Program-made: the position numbers and the translations under genes
Notes under the pieces: generated by a model
What the model was told of the DNA's origin: nothing
The model's database searches: none
What the model saw: only the letters and a program-made list of their open reading frames with translations
Assembly (NCBI RefSeq): GCF_902686445.1
Contig: NC_062219.1
Location: 109,369,160-109,433,159, forward strand
Length of the DNA: 64,000 nt
Direction: 5' to 3'
From: Sciurus carolinensis
Lineage: Eukaryota; Chordata; Mammalia; Rodentia; Sciuridae
Shown: piece after piece, positions 1 to 12,479 of the stretch
Layout: every line of letters starts with the position of its first letter
Numbering within the stretch: the first letter of the stretch is position 1

Positions 1-550
1 TAACTTCTTGTGGTCACAATTAGTAAGTGGTAGAGCCAGATTTCAAACCCAGGTGTGTCTGACTTTATGGTTGTTTTGCTACAATAACCATACCTAGGAA
101 CCACCTGAAACTGTGCTATGCAATATGGTGGCCACCAAACACATGTGGCTACTGAGAGCTTGAATTGTGGATGGTCCAGGCTGAGATGTTCTGTAAGTGT
201 AAAATATGTCATATTTCAGACACTTTATATTAAAAAAGCAAAGTATCTCAATAATTTTTATACTGGTTACTTGTTTAAATGTTAATCTTTTGGATGCACT
301 GGCTTAAATAAAATATTAAAATAATTTCACCTGTTTCCTTTTACTTTTTATGTGACTATTAGAAAATTTTACATCACATATGTTGGCTAATGTTATATTT
401 TTATTGGTGTACACTGCTCTGGGGACATTACCCTTAATTACAAGGTCACATCTTATAAACCTTATATTCATATCGGTTTCATCATTGCTAAAATTCATCT
501 TTTTTTTTTTTGCATCTCCAGAGCATGGATACTTTTTATTTTTTAAGATT

Positions 551-622
551 TTTTGATGGATCCAGGGCTTTGTGCATGATAGGCAAGCACTCTGTCACTG
601 AGCTATGAGCTACAACCCCAAC
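551..622 (-). repeat. ID-like SINE, degenerate
   Basis: Antisense ID-type sequence: GATCCAGGGCTTTGTGC, then AGGCAAGCACTCT and ACTGAGCTATGAGC are the reverse complement of the tRNA-derived ID core. It lies in the intron downstream of exon 9. Confidence 0.6.
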
Positions 623-788
623 ATGCCTGGATTCTTTTTATTGCATTAGTAATTAAGATATGAGAAATATTCTTTGTTGAGATTTTTCAGGTTTGAAAAC
701 CAACATTCTAATTGAGGTAAAACATGCTGGCTATCATTACCTAATTAAACCACCTCAATCCAGGTATTTCCTTTCCACCTTCACCAAC

Positions 789-938
789 CTGTGCATTGTC
801 CCACCAAGGTGTGGTCCAAGTGTCCATTCTGAGTGCCATCCTCGTGGACCCAGTCAGCATCATCTCGAGTGCTCTGAATCATCCCACAAATGTTTGTCAT
901 CTCAAAAGCACAGTGGTCCAAAAGGGTGTGAGTTGCGG
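789..938 (-). CDS. MEP1A: MEP1A exon 9: start of the MAM domain
   Basis: A 150-nt exon encoding (T)[19 protein letters not shown], then [17 protein letters not shown] and [10 protein letters not shown]. The C-x-FE-x-x-x-IC pattern and the DDADW stretch mark the beginning of a MAM domain, the adhesion module that mediates meprin dimerisation. The acceptor is TTTGCAG and the donor GTTGGT. It is the last MEP1A exon in the window. The next would encode the remainder of the MAM domain and is not present before position 1. Confidence 0.94.
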
Positions 939-1705
939 CTGCAAATGACATTTTTGTCACCTGGTTAAACACCTAAGGCATCTCATTCCAAATAACTAAA
1001 GTATCAGAACCTCACTATTCAAACAATCAGATGAGGACCGATGAGGACCTTTTTTTTTTTACTTTTTCTCATGGAAATTCCATTGTTGTCATTTAGATCT
1101 TGTCAACATAGACATAGAACTACCTATCTCCAATGAAAAGACCTATAATCATTCTCTGCTATGTAAATGCCAACTGTGAACTCCTTCAGCTCAAGAACAA
1201 GTTACTTATAACCCTGGACTTTGCACTTAGTAGATCCTTCATAAACATTTTTTTTTAAACAGAATTAAAGATCATGCCTATGAAGACTAGAGGGGTCATC
1301 CTAGAAAACACCCATCCCAGGAGATTAGAGTACTTTAAAAATAGCATGGGTAAAGAATCTCGCAGGATACAAAATACTTTTAAGTCCACTGTCTCTCTTG
1401 ACCTTTACATAATTAAACATCCTTCGAAAGGAAGTTAAAGAAGTTAAATGATAACAACTCCTTACATTTGTCTAATACTTTTACTTTACAAAACACAACT
1501 GCAAACTGATTTTCTTAATTCAATTACCTCATTTTCCTATGAAGTAGATGTTATAAATTTTTCTAGTCAAGAGATGAAGCCCCGTAAATTATATAGTTTA
1601 TCCCTGTTCCCTATCTAGAACCTTCTAAAAGAGGAAAGCAAACTAAGGCCAAAGGAATGTCTGCAGAGGCTAGCATTCCCAGTCCTCAGACCCAGGGGTA
1701 CTCAC

Positions 1706-1927
1706 TGCAGTTGTACATTCGGTTCAGTCTCTCTAAATCGATGGCACTTAAATCCAGGCGTTGCCCAATGATGGAGTTAAACTCGGGAATCTTGGCCGTG
1801 ATGGTAGGGATACTTTCATTCTTATTAAATGAGAAAGGTGCATAATGCATTACGGACTCATAATCGTAGGGTGTATTGAGGTCTGTGATGAAGCTGTCAT
1901 CGTAGGTGTTAAAGTTGTGCTGGTAAC
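1706..1927 (-). CDS. MEP1A: MEP1A exon 8: C-terminal half of the astacin domain, Met-turn
   Basis: A 222-nt exon beginning (G)[19 protein letters not shown] and ending RLNRMYNC. It contains the Met-turn SVMHY (Met212, Tyr214), the methionine-containing turn under the zinc site found in all metzincins, with the zinc-ligand Tyr of astacins. The acceptor is TTCTCACAG and the donor GTGAGT. The phase-1 end (A) joins CC of exon 9 to make Thr260. No stops or frameshifts are present. The 4.6-kb intron upstream contains an old L1 3' end. Confidence 0.96.
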
Positions 1928-2237
1928 CTGTGAGAAAGAGAATCCACAGGTTCTGCCCAGTCACAATATTTCCTCCAACCTTTCCTGTTTGACTAGATAC
2001 TCGTAAACACAAAAGGGAAATAATCTTTGGTTTTGATTTATATTCATATTTTATAATTAATATGATGTATAAGTTAATACACTTATTAATACTAATTAAT
2101 ATGACATTAAAATGTTAAATAATAATATGTATAAAATTATTGAAACAACCATAGAATACTCATGTTAGAATATATAAATATAAATACCTATAACTTACTA
2201 AATATGTGTATATATTTGATGCACAGTTGCATTATAA

Positions 2238-2238
<1 letters not shown>

Positions 2239-2271
<33 letters not shown>
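2239..2271. repeat. (TG)n microsatellite
   Basis: About 16 uninterrupted TG units in the intron between exons 7 and 8. Confidence 0.98.
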
Positions 2272-2272
<1 letters not shown>

Positions 2273-2610
2273 TCAGAAAGAAAAGGAAAAACAGATAATC
2301 TGAGGCAAATATTCCAAATGGCAGGAAGGAAAGAATTTTTTTGAATTCAGGAAAATGTTCAAGATTGATTTTGTTCAAGACACATTTTCATAATAGCTAA
2401 GTACCTCAGCTACCAAGTCTGCATATTACTATATCGGGGTCAGCTCCTCATGGGTTAGGAAAAAAAATCTGTGGGGCCAGAAGGAAAGGCAAGTAGCTGG
2501 CAAGAAATGGGCTTCCTGTGGATCAAGATTTACTCCCTTGGGCCCAGAAATAACCTTGAGGAGTGAAAAATAAAATAGAAGAAATTTTTTTCCTCAAAAT
2601 TGGAAAGGCA

Positions 2611-2744
2611 GGGCCAGGGCTATAGCTCTGTGGGGGAGCGTTTGCCTTGCATGTGTGAGGCACTGGGTTCAATCCTCAGCACCACACAAAAATAAATGAA
2701 TAAAGATATTGTGTCCATTTACAACTAAAAAAATATTTTTTAAA
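2611..2744 (+). repeat. ID-like SINE with squirrel-type 3' extension
   Basis: Begins GGGCCAGGGCTATAGCTCTG, continues with GGTTCAATCCTCAGCACCA, and ends in an A-rich tail including AATAAAGATATTGTGTCC and ACAACTAAAAAAATA. The A/B-box-like core is tRNA-derived. The extended tail is a form I associate with sciurid rodents. Confidence 0.8.
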
Positions 2745-5640
2745 AACTTCAAAAGAATTGGAAAAGCAAACATTTTTCTGAGAGTAGCATGAAGGAGATA
2801 CTGAACTAAAAGTGAAAAGCTGAACTAAATACTGGTGAGATGTTCTTCAATTGACAAGTCATCAGGAATTACTGCTCCAGCTGCAGTCATAGGAAGGTGG
2901 TTCACAGATTTTTAATTTTCATCTTGGGGAGTGATAGGAAAACCAAATGAGAATGCTCATAACTCCACCATAACTTCCTGTCCTCATGCTCTTCCCCTTC
3001 TGTAGCTCCTTATCCAATTGCTCTGAACAATTACAGAAGGAAACACCCTGCAAAGATCACACAGAGGTAGGTACATGGGGGCCTGGAGAAGCCTGGTGCA
3101 AACAGGCGGTGCTCCAGCAGGTGCTAGAGGGACCTTCCAAATGCTTTTGCAGAAGCTTAAGAACCCCTTTGAGCAAGACCTCACTTTTACTGCAAAATCA
3201 GAACTGATGTTTTATCCTCCCAACTTGCAGGGATTTGGTGGGAAATTATTTGAGAGGAATCACAGCATTTTAAAGGTGGTATAGTACTAAAAAAAAAATA
3301 AATAACTCAGCTGGGAAAGAGGAAAGATAACTCCTTCCGGAACCCTTGGTACCAGGAGGTCATTTGAGGTGATAGGACTGTAAAGAGCATCAGGTGGTGG
3401 TAAGGATCATGACTTCAGTCTGGGATCTCCTAGTGACTCTGGTTGGCACCCAAAGGAAGACACTTTCCACTTGCTGGATTGTTTTTATTAATTTTCCATA
3501 AAATTATCAAATGAAAGATTATCTTATTCTTTATTATTTAAAAATTCTTATCAGAATATTTATGAATAAATGGTTTGAAAAATACTTTAAAATTTATTCA
3601 ACACATTTTTGTTGTGCCTCCAACCTACTGGGAGCTGTACCAGAAAGGCAGTGGCCCCTGACAGCGCACAGGACACAGTTCAACCTTCAAGAAACACAAC
3701 TAACTAAAAGTATTGAAGACAGAGGGATCCTGTAAACAAAAGGTCACTCAGCAAGCTTTTTTTTTTTTTTTTTTTTTCCAGCAAGTTTTTTCTGTAAAGA
3801 GACATGCAGGAAATATTTTGGGCTTTGCAAGCCATATTTTCTGTCTCTCCTACTCAAACTCTGCCACTGAGGCACAAAAGCAGTCATCAATAATATGTAA
3901 ACCAATGGGCATAGCAGTGCTTTCATAAAACTATTTATAAAAACAAGTGACCCATGGGCTAGAGTTTACCAACCCGTGCTTGACCTCAGAAGTTGAGATT
4001 TTTCCTTAGCAGAAGGGAACCAACAATTCTGACTCAAGAAATACAGATGGACTTGGGGACAGAAACTGCAATACCAGTTAAGTCTCCTCCTAAATAATAA
4101 GATTGCAGCACCCAGTGATGAGATGCAATAAAGGTCATAAATTACCCTGAGAAATAATACTGCCATGTTCATTTATAATCTTATGGAATTTGATGTCTCA
4201 TTTGAGAACAGTTCACAGTGATTGCAGGCAATTTAGATATATGAAATTGAACCCGATGAAAACATAGATAGGAGATAAGCAAACAGATATTGAGCAACCC
4301 ATATTTAAGCAGAGCTAAGCAAATCTGCAAATGACACGAGCCTGATTATGGGCCCTAAAACCATCTTAAAAACATTAAACAGTGTCTTCTTCAAGACTTA
4401 GAAATAAGAATGTTTTCTGTTCTCTCATGGAATTTTCAGCAAAGCCAAGAATAGGTACAGGAAGGTAAGAAATGCAGGAGTACAGGCAAAGGTAGACAAA
4501 GTCTAAAAGTACCCTGATTCGCACAATCAGGATTTAGTCATTGGCCCTTGCCTTCATTCTTCTTTCCCCTTTACACACCCAGCACACCCAGTTATAATTA
4601 CCACTGGGAGACGAATACATTAAGTCTCATCTGTGATTTCATCTCTGGCTGAATACACCACAAGACTTTTCTAGATTAGACTGGAAGGCAAAGAATACTA
4701 TGTGACCTCCAGCTCAGAGGGCAGGTGGTAGGATGGTTTGGAATATGCCTGTTGTTCAGTCCTGGTGACCTTCTAGGTGTGTACAGATTACACTGTTCTC
4801 CTCCCTTTCCCACCACTCCACATTCATGGAATTATCAATATAGGAGGGACTGGGAGGACATGGGTTGAGAAACCTCATACATGATTTTGATATGATTAGC
4901 CACCCATCCCCCACCTTACTCCAAATCGATCTGGCTCTGCCAGAAATCTTTATTGGATTCATATTTAATTTTAAAGCTTGACCACTTCTTCTACACCTCT
5001 AAAACTAAAATTATAGGTGCCCTACCACATATGAAATTGGGATCTAAATTAAACACATCTACACAAGGTAATTATTTGCTTACAAAAGCCATGTGTGATA
5101 ATAGTTAAGGCACTTCTGATATATTCAAGTTTCATTAATTATTGCCTGCCAAAAATAATGCTTTTCCATTCCCTGAACTATTTCCTACTTTTAAATCTAA
5201 GTATCTTGCAGCATTACTTTTTTTAAAGCACATTCAGAAACTGTTCCATAAACAACATTTTAGTGAATCCTACTTAATTGTCTCAAACAAGGAAAGTAGT
5301 AGTCGAGGAGTTCTAAACAACTAAGGAAGATTGAAATAGTTAAAATAATGTAAGTGCATAGTATGTAAAATAAAACTATTATCTTTTGGGCAGTGCAGGA
5401 GGGCACAGAAAAGGAGAAATGCATAGGAAAGAGGAAGAAAAGACCATTAAATTTTGATTAAACAGAATTCAGATAATGAGCCATAATGAACACAATTGGA
5501 GGTATAAATATCAGCCAAAACATTGATTTAATAAAACACAAAAATATTCTGGTGTGTGTCCTAGGGTCATCCTGTAGTGAACTCACATTCACTGGGCCTT
5601 CCAGAGCCACAGACATCACATACAGAAAAAGTAACCCTAA
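2745..5640. other. MEP1A intron sequence, no gene seen
   Basis: AT-rich intron between exons 7 and 8. It has a T-run at about 3758-3778 and short random frames only. I see no exon, RNA gene or well preserved repeat. Confidence 0.6.
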
Positions 5641-5649
5641 TATCCTCAG

Positions 5650-6205
5650 GAGCCTAATTTATTTCACTATGGAGATTCCTCAAAAGACTACACCCCTCCC
5701 TTGATATTTATCCTGAAGAATTAAAGTCATCATTGTATAGTCATACATGCATATCCATGTTTATGACAGCACAACTCACAATATCCAATCTATGGAACCA
5801 GCCTAGGTGTCCATGATTGAATGAATCTGTTAAAAAATGTGGTATGTATGCACATGAAATTTTATTCAGACATAAAGAAAAAATGAAATTATCATTTGCA
5901 GGAAAATGGATGGAACTTGAGACCATTATGTTAAGTGCAATAAGCCAAACTCAGAAGATGAGAGTCATATGTTTTCCTTCTTGTGTGGAAACTAGAGAGG
6001 AAAAAGGAAAATAAAAGTGGGAGGGGGCTCTCTCATGAAACTGGAAAGATCAGTAGAGTAAAGGGACCAGAGGGTGGAAGGAGGGGAAGGAAAGAAGAAA
6101 TGCTAGGAAGTGATACTGACCATATTCTATTGTTATATTGTGTACATGAACAAATATGTAAGAACAAATCCCACAATTACATACAGCTTTAAGGCACCGA
6201 TTTTA
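5650..6205 (+). mobile_element. L1 3' end, old and truncated
   Basis: Contains the C-terminal ORF2 region in broken form (AGCACAACTCACAATATCC, then GAAAATGGATGGAACTTGAG) followed by the purine-rich L1 3' UTR and the terminal region. Multiple stops are present. Inserted sense on the plus strand in the intron between MEP1A exons 7 and 8, opposite to the gene. Confidence 0.75.
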
Positions 6206-6536
6206 AAAATGGGAAAAAAAGAAGGAAAGTAGAGTTCTAGATAGCATGTTAAGAAAAACATTGATACAAAGTGAAAACTTCTGGTCACTTTTTTAACACT
6301 CATAGAGTTAGCCAATGCACACCATCCCCTGAGACCTTTTTTCAGGAACAGTTATGATCACATCTCCACAACCCAAGGAGAGCCCAAGGAGTCACCACCT
6401 CTCCAAGGTCTGTGTTCCCACCATGGAGGTTGAAGTTCCTGTTCACACAGAATTTCCCTAGTTATCCCAGGAATGTTCCTTGTAAGCTGTAAAGACAATA
6501 GCAAACTCCATCCAACTTCATTAGGGTCATACACAC

Positions 6537-6712
6537 CTGGAATAATTTCATCCCACCAGATATTCACATAATCATCCCGATCAGTCCTGGACTGCTCATG
6601 GTAAAATCCCAAAGCATGCAGGATCTCATGTTCAATGATGGCCTTATAGTCACAGCCTTGGCCAATGGACAGGTTCTGTCCCACATGTTGGTCACCGACT
6701 GAAGACCAGCAT
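6537..6712 (-). CDS. MEP1A: MEP1A exon 7: zinc-binding active site
   Basis: A 176-nt exon encoding [19 protein letters not shown], then [20 protein letters not shown] and [17 protein letters not shown]. It contains the astacin signature HExxHxxGxxHE: His155, His159 and His165 bind zinc and Glu156 is the catalytic base, in numbering from the first Met. All signature residues are intact. The acceptor is CTCTATAG and the donor GTGTGT. The final G joins GT of exon 8 to form Gly186. The motif argues that the enzyme was under selection until very recently, or still is. Confidence 0.96.
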
Positions 6713-6719
6713 CTATAGA

Positions 6720-9700
6720 GGAGAAAAGGAAATAATTTTCCTAGGGAATTCTTAAGTGGCTATAATTCACAGGATTCCAGAACATGAATTAGAAGAAAGT
6801 TAGTTCTGATGTTTTAAAAATAACATTTCTTTGTAGTGAGAACTTTTATCATGCTCTCTTCCAGTTGTTTGGAAATATTCAGTACAATACAGTTAACTGT
6901 AATCACCCTTCTGTGAATGGAACACCAGAATTAATTTCTGCTGTGTAACCACAACTTTTGTACCTGTTTTCCAATTCATGTACTGAAGCATGACCCTGTA
7001 CCCCACCAATATGTGCAAGTATTATGTATAGATAAATCATCTATGGAAGTCTCATATGCTAATCACTCAAAGATACTTTTCCTGTAGGAACTATTTTGAA
7101 GCTTTAGAAGCAATGATTTCATCATTTCTCAGCCTTTGACTAAGATCAAGTGTTAAAATGAAAATTCCTGGTACACACTTAGAGGCAAATTAATCCTAAT
7201 AATGCATACAGGTGGAAAGAAGTAAAAGTCAGTATTCTTTCTCACCTTCATCAAGTCACAAGGGAACTCCAAAAATAACATTATTACCTTCAGACCAGAA
7301 TATTAAGTTGTTTCTGAGTAGTGGTTGTGGTTGATTTAAATTTCCTTTTATACTTTAATACATTTCCAAATTCTCTATAATAAGCAGGTATAAATTTCAT
7401 GATTATAAATAGAACCTCATTAAAAAATCTAGTCAGTGAAGCCCACCCCTTTGTTGCAGGCAGGACTACAGCATGTGGCAGGACCAGAAGGCTGCCTAAC
7501 CAACTCCTGGGGCCACCAGGCAGGGAGGGCCCAGAACTTCCCTTGGAAACTGCAGGCCTCAGGAACTTCTGGAAGATTCCCTAAATTCCTCTTAGAAGAG
7601 TCTCTAATTCTCTTATTTTTCCCAATTATTTTTTGTCTTTTCTCATGAATCTAATTTCCCCCTCTATCAGTAAACTCAAAGCTTCCTACACATTATCTCC
7701 TTGTTGGCTTTAAACTTTGAAACAACGGTTTATACTTTATCCAATGCCGGGAAGAATGAGAAAATCGCTAAACGTTTTCAGTGCTACCTGTGATTGCAAG
7801 TTCTCTGGCAATAGGACTATTGTCTGCCTTTGTTCTCCCCAAGATTGTGACATATAAACTCATTTGAGTTCTACTCAGAATGGATCTTATTTATTTTCTA
7901 GTGATTTAAGATAAACTTCGCTAATTCTAAGTGTGCAATTTCATGATTTATAGTAAATTACCAAGTTGTACAAACATAACTGTGATCATCTTGCTCTTTG
8001 CATTTCATTTCCAAACCAGACTTTTCTCTGCAAAATATCATTAAACCAGTAGGAACATTAATCATCTCTCTCTCTCTCTCTTTCTCATCCTCCCCAACAA
8101 TATTTTATACTAATACCCCATGCCAACCAACAGAAAGGTCTAAGTTGAAAAAAAATTCCATATATTCTGCCATTCTGCCACACCATGACCCTTTGACCTT
8201 GTCATTCTGAAAGAGCCCAGTTGACTTCCACTGAAGAGTTTGTGGGCCACTCTCCTCCTCCCCCTGCCAACTTAAATGTATCAAGAGCCCCTTCTGGTCA
8301 TAAGCAATGAGAGTCCACTATTGAGCTTTTATAAAGAATGTCTCTTAAACCTAACCACCCCTTAGACACATCAGGAGACCAGGTCAACAGTTAGAAATAA
8401 GCCAAGAGAATTTAACTGAGAGAAGAACTTTTGGAAAATGATCACACTAACTTTAATTTTTTTAAAAAAGTTTCACTCTATGGGGAAAAAAAAGTGATGC
8501 AAGAGTAGTAAAGAATGGAAATAAAAGTGTTAAGAAAACTAATTTTCCCCTGAAGTTGGCAATAAATAATTAAAGACTTTGGGCAGTTTCTTGAAGTTCA
8601 GAAATTACCAAGGGACAAGATAAAGTAGTCAAAAACAGAGAACCTCTAAACCATGTGGTTCTGGAAAGGTCTGAGATATACTTAAATGTCTTCCCTTACA
8701 TAAGAAGAATTGTCCAAATACTATTGCTATCTCCATTTATATGACCTATTATAAAACCTCAAATAATAAAACTTCCTTGCTCCTTGGCTCATCCTTCTTC
8801 TTACATGCAAACCTTCAGGTACACCAAACTTAATGAGTCCTTCAAGTAAGGCAGATTCTGTTTGCTCTCTTCTTTCTCCTCTTCCTTCCCCTTCTTTCTC
8901 TTCCTCTTCTTTCTTTTCCCACCATTGGTCCTTCTCTGCCTTCTGCCTCTATGTCCTTCTCCCTTCACGTCCCTGACATGATCCTCAGCCATCCCAGTAC
9001 TTCACCCCACACTGTTGGAGGTCCCACTTCCATCCTTCCACTCTGCCTGGCACTTCCCAATGTGCACTGAAACTCTTGGGTCCCCACCACCCCCACCTGC
9101 CAACTGTAAACCTCTTGAACTCTAAGATTGCACCTTATACTTTGTTGTATCTACAGATTAGCACACTTCTTGGTGTGTAGTAGGTGTGCATTTTTTTAAA
9201 TAAAAGAATGAGCTAAGAAAATAACTTTTCAGGTGAGCTAGGTTTTTAACTTGTTGCTAATTGATCTTCAGTATTTTGCTGTTTTGTTTACTGCTAACGT
9301 TTTATACACATTTTTCTTAAGAGGTTAAATTATGTGCCAACTTTCTTAACAAAAAACCCAAGGCCAGGACTAGACAATCCATGAGGGTAGGCAGTAATGA
9401 GCACCGCAGCAAGGAGATGGTTTCAGGTAACTTGAAGACACAAATTGAGTGTCTCCTTGGTGATGGCTTTGATTCTAAACTACATCAAGACCCGGTTGGT
9501 CAACACACACACCGTTGAGGATGGAGAGCTCCTTTCTTGATTTAACGTTAATTTATTCTTAGAAATACATAACTCTGAAGAGAAAATTTATATTTAGAAC
9601 TTTTCAGAGATGCAGTCAAAAGAGTACTATAATTTAGAAAATTACCATTAGAAAGGTATAGTATATACCTCAATAAACATGACTTAAAAAAAAAAAAGCA

Positions 9701-9930
9701 CTGTAACTTAAAAGATGACCTAAAACTAGGAAAAGAAAAAAATTTCTCTGGGATTCAGACATACCCAAACAATTCATTCTCTGTTTAGCACATTAAAATA
9801 TCATAAAATTTAAAAATTCACATTGGAAGATTTGATGTGGCTTTTAGTTTCTTTGGAATTTCTTCTTTTAGTCTTCAAAATAGACGTGTCACTTTTTATA
9901 GACCAAAGGATACATGATTTTCACACTCTA
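6720..9930. other. MEP1A intron between exons 6 and 7, no gene seen
   Basis: Unique AT-rich intron. A pyrimidine-rich stretch lies at 8860-8950. A weak L2-like tail lies at about 9060-9200 (includes GTGTGTAGTAGGTGTGCA). No coding potential recognised. Confidence 0.55.
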
Positions 9931-9935
9931 CTAAC

Positions 9936-10052
9936 CACTAAATTGTTGAAATATGATATATGAGCTCTCTCCTTCATAGGGCTTGAAATCCACACAGGAC
10001 TTGAGGCGGAACATTTCAAAGGAATAGAGAATGGCTCCTTTAGCATTCAGAT
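9936..10052 (-). CDS. MEP1A: MEP1A exon 6: astacin domain, with an out-of-phase donor
   Basis: This exon encodes (D)[14 protein letters not shown], then [20 protein letters not shown] and QQFS. It holds the first disulfide cysteine of the astacin fold. The acceptor is TTTCTGCAG. At the 3' end the minus strand reads TTT AGT GGTTAGTAG. Exon 7 begins A-TGC (phase 2), so this exon must leave two bases, but the only canonical donor here (GTTAGT, with the exon ending at 9936) leaves one. Ending at 9935 restores frame but would need an intron starting TT. A lost G in a GGG run at the junction would explain this. If spliced at the canonical GT, the message shifts frame and stops inside exon 7. Either the gene is damaged or the base is a sequence error. 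Confidence 0.88.
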
Positions 10053-10170
10053 CTGCAGAAATCAGTAAAAAATGAATGAGCATTATTTAGACCTTTGAAA
10101 ATAGACATAACTTATAGCTTATAGAAAACCATGCCACTAGATGCAATCTGAAGAGATTCATTTCATTTAT

Positions 10171-10171
<1 letters not shown>

Positions 10172-10211
<40 letters not shown>

Positions 10212-10212
10212 A
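10172..10212. repeat. (CA)n / (TA)n microsatellite
   Basis: Perfect CA run followed by a short TA run beside exon 6, directly abutting a SINE. Confidence 0.95.
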
Positions 10213-10214
10213 TT

Positions 10215-10399
10215 TATTTACTTTGGTGCTGGGTATTGAACCAAAGGGCATTTAACCACTGAGTCATATCCCCAGTCTTTTTATTTTTTATTTTGAAACA
10301 GGTTCTCACTAGTTGCTGAGGCTTGTCTCAAACTTGCAATCCTCCTGCCTCACCCTCCCAAACCACTGGGATTATAGGCATTTGCCACTGCACCCAGCA
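10215..10399 (-). repeat. Sciurid composite SINE (B1-like plus ID-like), antisense
   Basis: Reads GGTGCTGGGTATTGAACC, then TCCTGCCTCACCCTCCCAAA and GGGATTATAGGCATTTGCC, the reverse complement of a 7SL-derived half joined to an ID-like half. Located in the intron between exons 5 and 6. Confidence 0.85.
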
Positions 10400-10402
10400 C
10401 AT

Positions 10403-10506
10403 TTTATATATATATATACCATATATATATATATATATACACACACATATATATACACACATATATGTATAATATACACATATATATTATATATTATATA
10501 TATATT
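10403..10506. repeat. (TA)n / (CATA)n low-complexity tract
   Basis: Alternating TA with CACA interruptions immediately after the SINE, probably expanded from its tail or insertion site. Confidence 0.95.
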
Positions 10507-11339
10507 TCAGTAGTAAATATATTATTTGGAAACTAACACTGCAAAATTAGTTGTGGACATAAACATTATGTGCATACTTTATATGTACAATGTAAATTAG
10601 ACTACAGAATAGAGACACACACATGTATATGTGGTTGAATAAAATAATAAAATAACTTCCCCATTTTCTCTTTTCCTTTCCTGCATTGGAGTAGAGATTT
10701 TGAGCACCTTGCCTCAGGAGAGTCACACAGTAGAGATTTCTCTACCCCAAGTTGGAACCCAGGAAGCAGAAGCCTAATGGACCTGAGGAGCAGGAATGAT
10801 AGATGCTAACCAAAGAGTGAATGCATTTCCTTTCACCCCAGAGGCTCACACCTGGGCACTGCCTGACAAGGATGGGTGAAGAAGAAAGAAACTCCAGGGA
10901 ACTGAGGTTGAGTTTTAATTTGTGTGCAATTTCTTCTTCCCACTGACTCATTGAAGGTTGAGGTTCCAGTTAAAAATCAAACCAAGTCATATAAGATTAA
11001 ATCATATTCTTGCACATTTGATTTTATGCATACATTTAAAGAATTCATAATTCTTGGCAGTTTGCCAGGTAATTGTGTCATGGATTTTTGACCCTTGATT
11101 GATGGGGTAAGCTATCATGCTGGAGATTCCACAGTATAACTCTGATGAGATCATATCAAGATCATTAAAGAAATAATTATAGTTGCCCTTGCCGGGAATC
11201 AGTTGGCCATAAATGCATGGGTTATTCATGGGCACTGTATTTTGTTCCATTGAACCAAAAACATTCATTGGAGAAAGGACAGCTTCTTCAATAACTGACA
11301 CTGGGAAAATTGAATATTCATGTGAAAAATTGACATTTG

Positions 11340-12470
11340 ATTCCTCTAACCTGATACAAAAAATTCACACAAAAGGGATCCAAGATCTAAATAAAAGATC
11401 TGAAACTATGAAACTACTAAGAGAAAACATAAGGGAACCACTTTAACACATCAGTATAGGTGATCATTTTTTTTAAAAAAGACCTCAACAACAAGGGCAA
11501 CAAAAACAAACAGACAATCTAAGAAACTTCTGTGCAACAAAAGAAGCGATGAATAGAGGAAAGAGACAACCTCCAGAATGGGAAAAAGTCATCCGATAAA
11601 GCATTAATACCCAAAATATATAAGAAACTCAAAAAAAACAACAACAAAAAAGCAAATAATTCAAATTTTAAGATGGGCAAATGGTATGAATAAACACTTC
11701 TCAAAAAAAAGAAATTCAAATAATCAACATGTTTATGAAGAAAGGCTCAACATCATCAATCTCAGGAAAATGCAACTCAAAATCACAATGAGATTATCAT
11801 CTCACCCCAGTTAAAAAGGCTATTACATGAAAGACAAAAATAGTAAATGCTAGAGAGAATGTGGAGAAGAGAGAATTCTTATACATTGTTGGGAAGGTGA
11901 ACTAGCATAACTACTAAGAAGAACCATACAAAGGTTGTTCAAAAAACTAAAATTAAATCTATCATGTGATCTGTCTATCTCATTTCTAGGTATAAATCCA
12001 AAGGAAGCAATATTAGCTATCAAAGGAATACTTGAATGCCCTCACTATAGCATTCACAATAGCCAAGGCATAGAATGGAACTCAATGCCCCTCAATAGAC
12101 AGAAACAGAAAATGTGTATCCATAATGAAATGTGATTCTGTTATAAGAAGAAATATCTAAACATTTGCAGCAAATTTATGTTAAGTGAAATAAGTCAGAC
12201 ATCAAAAGACAAACACTGCATGTTCTCTTTCAAATGTAGATACTTCAGAAAAGTTGATCTGAATGTAATTATTAGAGGCTGGAAAGGAAGAGGTAGAAGG
12301 AGAATAGAAAGAGGTTAAATAACACAGATGGAAGCAATAAGTTCTAGGGTTCCATAGCATGTTGGGTGACCATAATTCACAGTAACCTGTTACATATTTT
12401 ATGAAGAACTAGAAGAGAGGAGCTTGAAGATATTAAACACAAGTAATAATGAAAGGTAGGAGATAGAAAT
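11340..12470 (+). mobile_element. L1, 3' part of ORF2 and 3' UTR, old
   Basis: Broken ORF2 C-terminal sequence is seen (AATGCAACTCAAAATCACAA, TGTGGAGAAGAG, GTATAAATCCAAAGGAAG), followed by the AAGTCAGACATCAAAAGACA region and L1 3' UTR. There are many stops and indels. It lies sense on the plus strand in the intron between MEP1A exons 5 and 6. Confidence 0.8.
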
Positions 12471-12479
12471 ATTAAGTAA

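Noticed and set aside
1657..1845. Plus-strand frame over MEP1A exon 8
   Set aside because: Shadow of the real exon on the other strand.
11002..11301. 99-codon minus-strand frame, same strand as MEP1A
   Set aside because: Does not match any part of meprin alpha and lies between exons 5 and 6, which already join in phase; not an exon.
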